Origin: Halichondria panicea
Lineage: Eukaryota; Porifera; Demospongiae; Suberitida; Halichondriidae
DNA length: 64,000 nt
Assembly: GCF_963675165.1 (NCBI RefSeq)
Contig: NC_087393.1
Location: 3,725,502-3,789,501 of the forward strand
Direction: 5' to 3'
Part shown: in pieces, positions 1 to 11,605 of the stretch
How the letters are laid out: the number at the start of each line of letters is the position of its first letter
How positions within the stretch are numbered: position 1 is the first letter of the stretch
The notes under the pieces: generated by a model
Database searches by the model: none
The model's input: only the letters and a program-made list of their open reading frames with translations
Told to the model about the DNA's origin: nothing
Program-made: the position numbers and the translations under genes

Positions 1-341
1 TTTCATAATGTGGCACAGGCCGGACATAAACAAGATAAAAAGAAGACAACTCATGCACTTGTCGACTGCGACAAACAGGATGCACATCCAACCACGAATC
101 CCCCCAACACAGAAAACTACACAATTTTGCACACTAGCTCATGCAATCAAGTAATTACAGCCCCCTGCAGCCAGGTTAGACTAACCACAGACAGGATGTT
201 AGAGCATAAAATGACTTTGATCACTACAAATGAAATTCATAAAATTATTGCGCAATTACGACATAGCAACCAGCCTTGTATAAAAATAGCTAGTGTAGCA
301 TCAACGCCATCATCAACAATAATTTGTCATTTCTCAAGAAG

Positions 342-2131
342 ATGCAGTTGGCCATGGACAAGACTATAATTACACTGTTGGCTTCAGCATTTGTAATTGG
401 TAAGCGTATGCACATGCATGAGGCATCTTTTTGCTTGCATGGCCCAGATGTTAAATTCATTCATGTTATAATATCTTGAAACGTACTCCCGTTAACTGTG
501 CCCATCCCTAGACTTTCTGGATACCAGTCTCGAGAGTGTTCAATTATTTTTAGTATACAATAACACAATTAATCTCTCACACGCACGCTTGTTTTTTCTA
601 CAGCTGTTTTAGGGGTTCGTTGCTCCAATGCCATTTGCAGTCAACAGTCTTTTCCTTCCACGTTTGACCTCAGGGCATTTCTCCCCTCAGTAGGCCAGCT
701 GCCCCATCCCAGTGATATTCTTGTCACCTCTTACAGGTACGCAGTACAAGAGAGTTGATGTCATATAATAATAATAGTGCCAAATAAGTTGATAATGTGA
801 ATTGTCTTAATAAAAGACTCGGAAATTGTGTTGTTTTAGAAAAAAGCCCACTGAGGGCTAAAAAGTTGTTTGTTGACGTCAAAAAAATAATGGGTAAGTT
901 CATTAATAATTATTTATACTTTCTCAAGCTACGATTCAGCAGTCTCAAGCCCGTCCCCCTACAGGTTCACTTGTGAAGGCACCATCACTCACTGGGAGGC
1001 CTACACTACAGGCACTGGGTCACATCCAATGGAGTTCCAAGTATGGCGGGAAGCTCCTGAGCTGCTAAGATACAATCTAGTCGGTAACAATATTTTCCCT
1101 ACCGCTTCTCCGACCAATGGGATGCTTCGACTGGGCGTCCCTGTAGACCAACAAATCACTGCTATGCCCGGAGATTTTGTGGGGGTGAGAACAATACAAG
1201 GAAACGAAGATGACCCGTTTCAAATTCTTACTATCCTTGGCTACTACCTTAATTATAATCTAACGGACCGTGGTTTCGATAGCACTCCTGCACAGCTGCC
1301 ACTGGGCTCATTGTTTGGCTTAGACTGCTTTACACCTAGCAACAGCCTGCCTACTAACATCAGCATAACTCCATTGATCAATGCAGTGCTTAACAGTGAG
1401 TTCATGGCAGTAGCTAGGTTTCAGTCTGAGAGGTAACAAACACTAAAGGTGTTCAGCATCCTTACTAAGAACTTTGTCCGCAGACAGGGTAATCCAAAAT
1501 GTACTAACATAATTATACATGACTTACAAAAATTGAAGGTTTTCAAGCCTTACTAGTTATATGCACACTAACGTTGTAGTAACAAAACAGTGGGAGTTGT
1601 CTAAGCAACAGACAAGAATGGCTGGTTACACAAATGAGTACATTAAGTCTAAGTATCAATAGAGAGCATACACTAGTGCATGCACTAGCTAACAAATACA
1701 CACACTAAGTTAAGGTGAGTGTTTCCAATACTATGCACTTTTACGATACTACAGGTACCTCTGATGTATGGACCCCTGAACCCTCAAACTCTGACCCCTC
1801 CACCCCTCCGCCAGACGAGCCAGCTACCTCACAAGCACTCCTCATTGCTACAGGAGTATTAGCAGGCCTGCTACTGACTCTATTAATTATCTTGGTTGTC
1901 ACGGTGACTCTGTTTTGCTGCTACATGCAACACAAGAGAGGGGGGAACACTGTCAAGGAGCCAGCAATGACCTCCAACACTGCGTATAATGGTGTGAGGG
2001 GGGGCGAAGTTGAACTGACCTCCAATACTGCGTACAATCATGCAAGAGGGGACGAGGTCGAACTGACTCCCAACGATGCTTACAATGACCAGACAGGGGA
2101 TACTCCATACTACTCCAGGATAGCTACATAG
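342..2131 (+). CDS. Type I membrane protein with unassigned ectodomain, copy A
   Basis: Model: exons 342-399, 604-736, 965-1395 and 1755-2131, about 332 aa, with frame kept across every junction. Exon 1 encodes a signal peptide starting [17 protein letters not shown]. The ectodomain is about 190 residues with few cysteines, a [11 protein letters not shown] start and a FQVWREAPELLRYNLVGNN stretch; I do not recognise the family. A Pro/Ser-rich stalk leads to a transmembrane helix ([18 protein letters not shown]) and a cytoplasmic tail with three repeats of about 18 residues centred on NTAYN, NTAYN and NDAYN, then PYYSRIAT at the end. The third exon uses donor A|GTGAGT at 1395. If that intron is retained, reading continues to a stop at 1436, giving a secreted form without the helix. 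A paralogue lies at 7984-9871. Function unknown; a cell-surface receptor or adhesion role is inferred from architecture only. Confidence 0.75.
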
Positions 2132-3205
2132 GTTACTCTAACATTGAATTGACAAACTACCATAGATTAATTATTAACACGATTAAATTTTAAGAGTTTC
2201 AAGCTGTTTAATAGGAAGCAAACATAGAATCTATTTCTAGAGTCGTACAATCATATGTAATAGCTACTACCTATTGTCAAAAATATTTTGTATGTCTGTA
2301 TTATATACAAGCGAAAATCATTTGCAAAGGAGCCAAATGGGCATAAGTTTTGCAATCTGGCAAGGATTGTGATGTCATCAGGATAATGTACAACCGGGAT
2401 ATCCCCCCTCCCCTAAATTTTGCTTACTAGTTGTATAGTTGTATGACTGAGTATGCAAAGGCAGCCCGGATTCACCTAAGATCACCTAATTAACAATAAA
2501 TTTGTGGGGGGGGGCATGCCCCTGGGTCCCCTTAGCTGGTGAGCGACACACTCTGCGTGCCCTACTACTTCAAAACCCTGTATGACACCCTGGTCATGCA
2601 TGCACAAGTACCGTAGGTCTTTGCTATCCTATTTTTGCAAGGCATTAGCACTCACAAAGTTCCGCATACCATGCAGCGGGTATAACTGCAGCATGCATGC
2701 ATGTGATATTAAATTTGTGGGTATAAAAAATGTTCGCGGTACATGATTAATCAGCAAAAACCGCAAACATTTATACACTCGAATATAGAGGGTATATTTC
2801 GAAACAGTATCGATAACAATTCATTTACCCACTCATAAAATACCTACAGAATATTTTGCTGGTTAAAAACCTTTGCGAATGAGCCAAATCAGCAGAAAAT
2901 TTGACCCTTTGCGATCTAACTATTGCGCTCTGGCAAGGATTGTGTGTATTTACTAGTAATAATTTAAGTTTTGTGGATTTTAATGTTGCGAATTGATCAA
3001 CTATCGCAAAGTTTGCAACTGTTTGATGCTCGCAAACATTCTAGTAATGCAGTAATTAACTTTGTATGAGTAGCTAGTATACACGTGTACACTTACACGT
3101 AGCCTGGAGAACTAAGAATGGTAGGTTTAAGATATTTTGCACGTACAGTGCAGCTTTTAAAAAAGTTTCCTGGAGAGACTAGTGAACCCTCCGTGTGTGC
3201 GGTAC
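2132..3205. other. Intergenic, repeat-rich
   Basis: No convincing gene. It contains a G-run near 2505, and CATGCATGCATG near 2693. A stretch at about 2867-3050 is rich in TTTGCGAA and TCGCAAA words and recurs in degenerate form at 4240-4385. The whole region is duplicated at about 9890-10825. Confidence 0.6.
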
Positions 3206-3946
3206 CTTTGATCTCAATGGTGTCCACTGGAATAAGAGGTTCCGTCATGTGGAAGATGTCCAGACTGTAGCACAGTTGCTATGGTGTGTGCACGCAGACA
3301 AAAATGAGTTCAAGTGCACTATAGTTTAAATGTGAGTTACAGTCAAACTCCCGAGGTCAATTGCACTCGTCATTTTGAGCGGTTACCATAACAACATACA
3401 GTGTAGTGTACATACCTTTCTGCTTTTGTTAAGGAAATGGTCAACTCGAACCGCCAAGAAATCTCCTTGCTTGTGCCAATGCAGCTTGAACTGTGCGAGA
3501 TCAAAAATTGTTACATGCTTTATTGTTGCACTTAGTATAGCTCTTGTGCTGTGTGTGTGTGTGAACCTTAAATATTAGTTCGTCTATTAATCTAGCAACA
3601 AATCTGTCTACGTATACGGGCACTATAAGTCATCCTTCATATTTGGGTCAGGTGACAGTTACATAATACAGGTTGTAACTATAGAGAAGGCTACACACTT
3701 AAAAAACATACACACGTACTCCGGCCCTTTCAAACCTTTTATCTCACTAATTTAATTATAGAGTCATGCATGCATGTACACTACTACATTTGTGTGCGTA
3801 CATGTACCTCAGATACCAAGTGTCGACTCTTAGTGCTGAGCTCATTACGAGAAGGCATCTCCAGGACGATTATCTTGGCAGGGATTTGGCCATGTTCAGG
3901 CACCCAGTAGGCTAGATTGTAGTCACGAGGAGACCACGAGAAGTCA
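3206..3946 (-). pseudogene. Orphan copy of EIF3B exons 9-11
   Basis: Three exons on the minus strand, 3808-3946, 3416-3490 and 3206-3278, match EIF3B exons 9, 10 and 11 (11428-11566, 11036-11110, 10826-10898) with the same splice sites and phases. Reading runs [16 protein letters not shown], then [18 protein letters not shown], then SLDIFHM. Differences are few: one silent change in exon 10, silent changes in exon 9, and one replacement in exon 11 (Met-Arg-Glu becomes Met-Thr-Glu). No upstream or downstream EIF3B exons are seen beside it in the window, so it cannot encode a full subunit here. More EIF3B-like exons could lie to the left of position 1. It is a fragment produced by the segmental duplication. 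Confidence 0.8.
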
Positions 3947-3948
3947 CT

Positions 3949-3952
3949 GTGT

Positions 3953-3983
<31 letters not shown>

Positions 3984-3984
3984 G
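3949..3984. repeat. (GT)n-(G)n simple repeat, copy A
   Basis: A GT dinucleotide run passes into about 18 G residues. On the minus strand this is poly-C then (CA)n ending in the acceptor AG of the orphan exon 9. The same arrangement is at 11569-11606. Repeated units of about 38 bp containing GGTCATTGTGGGTGCA follow to about 4100. Confidence 0.9.
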
Positions 3985-4190
3985 AGTATGAAAAGTCACT
4001 GTGGGTGCATGTGAAGTCACTGTGTGTGAGTGGGTGCAGGTGCACTGGGGGTATGTGGTATGAAAGGTCATTGTGGGTGCACGTGCACTGGGGGGAAAGT
4101 TGAGGTTTATACGGAGGTTTTGCGGAGTCAATGTGTTGTGTGGACACTGTATATGTACATGAATGTGGTACAGAGTGGGGGTTAATTAGG

Positions 4191-4514
4191 ATCATAATAA
4201 ACGTAATCACAAACTACATTGAAAGTCAGCAACTTTTAGTTACCGTATTACTAGCGGGTGAAAAACTTTTGCGGATCTGACAAGGATCGTGTGTATTTAC
4301 TAGTTAAGTTTTGGATTTTGTTGTTGCGAATTGATCAACCATCGCAAGTTCGCAAATGTTTGATGCTCGCAAAACATTCTAATAATATACGATACACTGT
4401 TTATAATTTATCGCTCTAAAGTAATAAATTTCAGTAGCACTGTACAATCTTGTCATAACTAGTAAAGCACTCGCAACAGTTTATTATAGAAAGTGCAAAG
4501 TTAGCTCTAACACT
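4191..4514. other. Spacer beyond the EIF3B 3' end
   Basis: Unique relative to copy B. From 4240 to 4385 it carries a degenerate copy of the TTTGCGAA/TCGCAA-rich repeat also seen at 2867-3050. No gene seen. Confidence 0.55.
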
Positions 4515-7500
4515 CTATTCATTATTGTTCACAGTTTCTTTTGTCTCGTTCACAAGGATATACAAGGTTTCCTCTTCGTAGTCTAACTCTGCCTGCCCCT
4601 CCTCCCCCACGTCCACACCTGTACGACAAGAAGTGACAGTATTAACAGGAGCTGATCCTGGTATTAGGGTGTTTCTTTAGACGTGAAATACGTGAAGAGT
4701 GTATATAGAACTAAGAGAGCATATATAGCTATAAGGTATTCAAAAGGTGTGTAATAATGTGACTCTTGTATAACACACCATCTTCTATCAGCATCTTCTT
4801 TGTCTTTCTCGCCTCCTGCTCCGCCTTACGGCGGTATTCCTTGTACTGTGACATCATCTTCTTTCTCTTCTCAAGAAGTTCCTAGAGGGGAGAGAACAGC
4901 AAGTTAATACACACAGTTTACCCTGACCACAAGTTCAATAGCTCAGACTAGCTACCAAGGACCATTCTACACTGCTCACACTTGAGGCCACTTCTATAGA
5001 AACACTAGTGTACATAAGTTGTTGCTACATCAGCCGGTTCCACTGTACTGTCATGCATAGCTCCAATGTTTAGTAATTGTAAAGATCAGAAATAAAATTT
5101 GAGTGTTCACATTAATGAGTAATGAGTGTCACACTAAGCTTTAGGCCACGTACTGGTGTTCTCTAATAGGGTCATAAATGAACACACACCTTGGATGCTT
5201 TGCTCTTGGAGGTCCTGTCTCTCTGTTCGAACATGTGAGAGTACTTCTTCTGGTCTTTCTTGATCAGCTACATGCATGGAGTTAAAAGTTAGCAATGGAT
5301 AGGAAAAAACCTTTCAAGAGGTGAACTGAACACAATTAGTTAAAGCAAATACAAAAGGAAGTGTATAAATTATAATAACATCAGTTTTGTTGCTACAAGT
5401 AAAGTCACACTTGACACTAAAAGCGAGGCAAACATAAATTTTGCGGAGCTCCTAATTAACTATGTAGTAGATATCAGCAGTACGTACTTTGAGGTGCTCC
5501 TCGGCGAGCAATGTGGGGGGTCTTGGTCGCCACTGGTGTTGACAGAACTTGTCTAAGCTAGGGGGGCTGCGATAGAGTGACCGTCCTTGGAACGACCACA
5601 TGCAGAATCCAGTGTCCATCTATAGTGTATTAATATCAACACACACATCCTTACAGGCTCTGCTATACAGCAACAACGAAAGCCACACTGTAATAACAGA
5701 AGACGTCTAAATGCCAATAGGGCATATAGACATTGCGTGTGTGCGTGCAATTCACCTTCTGCTTCCAGACGCTGACAGAGGTGACAACGTATCTGCCTGA
5801 GGGGTCCCACTCCAGATCAGAGGCCTGCTGGTGCTGGGAAGAGTTCATCAAGGTCATTGACCCCGTGTCCCAGAACTCTAGGTGACCACTCTCAGGGCTA
5901 AGGGAGAAACAGGTGCAGTGAAACTCGCATACAACTGGGCAGACTAACAGTGGGTGTACTAAAGAAGTGGCCTGCTAAACGTAAATTGAAATACAATATG
6001 CTAGAGAGAATTTGGAGATTACAATTATAAGGATGGGTGACCACAATCGACAGCTAGCTTTCACTTTATGCTATCTAAAATGATTTTATGTACACGCAGG
6101 ATAACAACGAGAGATTGAAGGCATTGATGCTATACAAGACTGTAGTGAAGCGCTTGTCACACTTGGTTCACTGAATTAAGTACATGTACCACAACGTATA
6201 CAGGTAATTACACAATCGAACTACAAGATTATAAACGACACAAGTGAATCAAACTGTAGTATATACAATTTGGAGTGGTACCCCAGGATATAGGATACCC
6301 AAAGATGTTAGTCACAACCATTATAGACATGTAGTTAGATAGTTGATAGGCTCATTAACTCTGTAGCTGCCCGCCCACTTACCCCTTTAGGTTGGCCAAC
6401 ACCACGAACTGTCCACTAGGAGACCAGAATATGTTGTTGACAGCTGTGTTCTCCAAAATCTCGAGGGTCTCTATAGCAACAAATATGACTGTTACACTTG
6501 GTGTTAATTTTAAACCAATTTCAAAGATTATGGTTTCCTGAGTTTTACCTCTCTCTAAGACTACACATTCATTGGTATAATGTGCCAATTAACATAACAT
6601 AACAAACACACCCAATTAACATAACAAACACAGTCACGGGGGGGGGGGGGGGCCTTACTGATTTGGGTGGGCTTTCCCCCCTTGTTGATCTGATAGAAGG
6701 TGGTGTGTATTCGTAAGGGGGGCTCCCCATGGATGACTGCCAGCTTTGACCCCTGAGGCTCCAGAGCAAACGCCACAACCGGTTCTGGGGAATACAAGAT
6801 ATCCGATAATTATGTAATGCAAAGCAACAGCTGCATATGTAATTATAGTATGAACGATTTGCATGAGGAGAACAGCTGGGTTTATTGTTACCGGTTATTA
6901 AAGATTAAGTCAGATAGCGTGTATAGGTGGTTCTATTTCTATTTTTAAACCCAAATAAGAGTTACGGCAATAAAAAAAGAGCGATCAGGGCAAATATTGA
7001 TCAACTTGTCATTCTCAAAGCTTCAGAAGTGATGGAATAGTTTTTTATGGCCTCGTTTCTGCTGACTGAGATGGAGGAATCGTGTTAAACTACTACCATA
7101 AAGGGATTCCTTGGGTTTTCACAATGTGACAGGGGCCAGGACATAAACAGGATCAAAATAGGGCAACTCATGCACTTGTCGACTGCGACAAACAGGATGC
7201 ACATCTAACCACGAATCCCAACACAGAAAACTACACAATTTTGCACACTAGCTCATGCAATCATAGATAGAGTAGAAGAGGAATTGGAAACGGAAGTACC
7301 CTCGAAGTACCATCCATGTATCTCCGCGGTTTTAATCGAGGCTTACTTTTTAACATGAGGGCTAAACATGAATAATTCATGAGAATTGTTTTGCTCTCTG
7401 TAAGAAGTCCACGAGCAGTTCTGCTGCTAAGCATCAACTTTCTCTAATACTTGAAGCCATTTGGGACACAGGACACTATTTAGTTACAAAGCCTTAGCTG

Positions 7501-10500
7501 TATCAAAGGTACTATAGGAACACAAGCATGAAAAAGCGCTCTGTGTACCTCTAGCTACTTCACGACAATCGAGATTATATTTTCTTTGTTTCCAATTGAT
7601 ACCTACTATCAGGAGGCATGTGATTCAGTAATGGGGGTAGCTCTGAGATGTATGCTTTGGACACAATAAGTTTCCCGGGCTTTTGCGGGAGTTATGAGGA
7701 GATACACGGATGGTCCCAGAGCCACTACGTAGACTTCATTGTAAAACATCACGTGAATCACTTCCGTTTCCAATCCCTCTTCTACTCTATCTATGATGCA
7801 ATCAAGTAATTACAGCCCCCTGCAGCCAGGTTAGACTAACTACAGACAGGGTGTTATAAAATTAGAGTATAATGACCTTGATCACTAAAAATATAATTAT
7901 TGTGCAATCACGACATAGCAACCAGCCTTGTATAAAAATGGCTAGTGTAGCATCAACGCCATCATCAACAATAATTCAAGAAGATGCAGTTGGCCATGGA
8001 CAAGACTATAATTACACTGTTGGCTTCAGCATTTGTAATTGGTAAGCGTACGTATGCACATGCATTTTGCTTGCATGGCCCAGATGCTAAATTCATGTGT
8101 TACCGTATAGTGCGAAATTTTCGCGGATTAGCAATCCTACACGAAAATTGTTCTTTAATTAGAATTATCTGCTATAACGTGCAAAGATTAAAAGACGTGG
8201 CTTCCAGTAAGCAGTCATTCTGCGAACATTGTGCAGCGAAATGCTTTTAGAGGCCAATCCACGAAATATAAGTGCTTCGAAAATTTCGCGCTATACGGTA
8301 TCTTGAAACATACTTTCGTTACTGTGCCCATCCCTCCCATCCCTAGACTTTTTGGATGATCGAGAGTGTTCAGTACACAATAACACAATCTAATTATAAT
8401 CACACACTCTTGTTTTTTCTACAGCTGTTTTGGAGTTTCATCGCTCCAATGCCATTTGCAGTCAAGAGTCTTTTCCTTCCACGTTTGACCCCGGGGCATT
8501 TCTCCCCTCAGTAGGCCAGCTGCCCCATCCCAGTGATATTCTTGTCATCTCTTACAGGTCCCAGTACAAAGAGAGAGTATGTAACTGTTGAAAAGTAAAA
8601 CCGTCAAATAAGTTAATGTCTTAATAAAAGACGTCCGAAAATTGTTGTTTTAGAGGAAAGCGCTAAAAAGTTGTTTGTTGACACAATGAAGTCTTTAAAA
8701 AATGTCCAAAAATTGACGGGTAAGTTTATCAGTAGTCTCAAACCCCGCCTCCCTACAGGTTCACTTGTGAAGGCACCATCACTCACTGGGAGGCCTACAC
8801 TACAGGCACTGGGTCACATCCAATGGAGTTCCAAGTATGGCGGGAAGCTCAGTTGCTAACATATAATCTAGTCGGTAACAATATATTCTCTACCGCTTCT
8901 CCGTCCAATGGGATGCTTCGACTGGGCGTCCCTGTAGACCAACAAATCACTGTTATGCCCGGAGATTTTGTGGGGGTGAGAACAATACAAGGAAACGAAG
9001 ATGACCCATTTCAAATTCTTACTATCCGCGGCTACTACATTAATTATAATCTAACGAAGCGTGGTTTCGATAGCACTCCTGCACAGCTGCCACTGGGCAT
9101 ATCGTTAGGCTTAAACTGCTTTACACCTCTCAACAGCCTGCCTACTAGAATCAGCATAACTCCATTGATCAATGCAGTGCTTAACAGTGAGTTCATGGCA
9201 GTAGCTAGGTTTCAGTCTGAGAGGTAACAAACATTGAAGGTGTTCAGCATCCTTACTAAGAACTTTGTCCGCAGACAGGGTAATCCAAAATGTACTAACA
9301 TAATTATACATGACTTACAGGTTTTCAAGCCTTACTAGTTATATGCACACTAACGTTGTAGTACAAAACAGTGGGATTTCTCTAAGCAACTGGTTGATTA
9401 CACAAATTAGTACATTAAGTCTTACAAGTGGTACGTATCAATAGAAAGCGTGCACTAGCTAACAAATGCACACTAAGTTAAGGTGATTGTTTTTAATTGC
9501 ACTTTTACGATACTACAGGCAACTCTGATGTCTCGACCCCTGACCCCTCCATCTCTCCGCCAGCTACCTCACAAGCACTCTTCATCGGTACAGGAGTATT
9601 AGCAGGCCTGCTACTGACCCTATTAATTCTCTTTGTCGTCACGGTGACTCTGTTCTGCTGCTACATGCAACACAAGAGAGGGGGGAACACTGTCAAGGGG
9701 CCAGCAATGACCGTCAACACTGCGTACTATGATGTGAGGGGGGGCGAAGTTGAACTGACCTCTAACACTGCGTACAATCATGCAAGAGGGGGCGAGGTCA
9801 AATTGACTCCCAACGATGCTTACAATGACCAGACAGGGGATGCTCCATACTACTCCAGGATAGCTACATAGGTTACTCGAATTGACAAACTACCATAGAT
9901 TAATTATTAACACGATTAAATTTTAAGAGTTTCAAGCTGTTTAATAGAAAGCAAACATAGAATCTATTTCTAGAGTCGTACAATCATATGTAATACTACC
10001 TATTGTCAAAAAATATTTTAATTAATGTATATCTGTATTATATACAAGCGAACATGATCTGCAAAGGAGCCAAATAGGCATAAGCCCGGATTCACCTAAG
10101 ATCACCTAATCAACAATAAATTTGTGGGGGGGGGGGGCATGCCCCTGGGTCCGCCTAGCTGGTGAGCGACACACTCTGCGTGCCCTACTACTTCAAAACC
10201 CTGTATGACACCCTGGTCATGCATGCACAAGTACCGTAGGTCTTTGCTATCCTATTTTTGCAAGGCATTAGCACTCGCAAAGTTCCGCATACCATGCAGC
10301 GGGTATAACAGCAGCATGCATGCATGTGATATTAAATTTGTGGGTATAAAAAATGTTCGCGGTACATGATTAATCAGCAAAAACCGCAAACATTTATACA
10401 CTCGAATATAGAAGGTATATTTCGAAACAGTATCGATAACAATTCATTTACCCACTCATAAAAATACAGAATATTTTGCTGGTTAAAAACCTTTGCGAAT

Positions 10501-11574
10501 GAGCCAAATCAGCAGAAAATTTGATCCTTTGCGATCTAACTATTGCGCTCTGGCAAGGATTGTGTGTATTTACTAGTAATAATTTAAGTTTTGCGGATTT
10601 TAATGTTGCGAATTGATCAACCATCGCAAAGTTTGCAACTGTTTGATGCTCGTAAACATTCTAGTAATACAGTAATTAACTTTGTATGCGTAGCTAGTAT
10701 ACACGTGTACACTTACACGTAGCCTGGAGAACTAAGAATGGTAGGTTTAAGATATTTTGCACGTACAGTGCAGCTTTTAAAAAAGTTTCCTGGAGAGACT
10801 AGTGAACCCTCCGTGTGTGCAGTACCTTTGATCTCAATGGTGTCCACTGGAATAAGAGGTTCCCTCATGTGGAAGATGTCCAGACTGTAGCACAGTTGCT
10901 ATGGTGTGTGCACGCAGACAAAAATGAGTTCAAGTGCACTATAGTTTAAATGTGAGTTACAGTCAAACTCCCGAGGTCAATTGCACTCGTCATTTTGAGC
11001 GGTTACCATAACAACATACAGTGTAGTGTACATACCTTTCTGCTTTTGTTAAGGAAATGGTCAACTCGAACTGCCAAGAAATCTCCTTGCTTGTGCCAAT
11101 GCAGCTTGAACTGTGCGAGACCAAAAATTGTTACATGCTAACATTTGTTGGACTTAGTATAGCTCTTGTGCTGTGTGTGTGTGTGAACCTTAAATATTAG
11201 TTAGTCTATTAATCTAGCAACAAATCTGTCTACGTATACGGGCATCTATAAACCATCCTTCATCCTTGCAGGTGACAGTTATATAATACAGGCTGTAACT
11301 ATAGAGAAGGCTACACACTTAAAAAACATACACACGTACTCCGGCCCTTTCAAACCTTTTATCTCACTAATTTAATTATAGAGTCATGCATGCATGTACA
11401 CTACTACATTTGTGTGTGTACATGTACCTCAGAGACCAAGTGTCGACTCTTAGTGCTGAGCTCATTACGAGAAGGCATCTCCAGGACGATTATCTTGGCA
11501 GGGATTTGGCCATGTTCAGGCACCCAGTAGGCTAGATTGTAGTCACGAGGAGACCATGAGAAGTCACTGTGTGT

Positions 11575-11605
<31 letters not shown>

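Larger units (their letters stand above)
1..4190. repeat. Segmental duplication, copy A
   Basis: This stretch is nearly collinear with 7123-12090. Over long runs, for example 2640-3780 against 10260-11400, the two differ only by scattered substitutions and small indels, with a constant offset of 7620 near the EIF3B-like exons. Homology ends abruptly near 4190, after a shared TTAATTAGGA, where the right flanks diverge. The left end lies outside the window. Copy A lacks three insertions present in copy B (7261-7796, 8103-8298, 11807-12021) and has about 110 bp extra near 2349-2466. It holds one receptor-like gene (+) and three EIF3B-like exons (-). It could be a true tandem duplication or an unmerged second haplotype in the assembly; the sequence alone cannot decide. 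Confidence 0.9.

Noticed and set aside
10-369. 119-codon frame at the window start
   Set aside because: It starts at a non-ATG codon or outside context, overlaps the signal-peptide exon of the copy A gene in another frame, and copy B does not preserve it.
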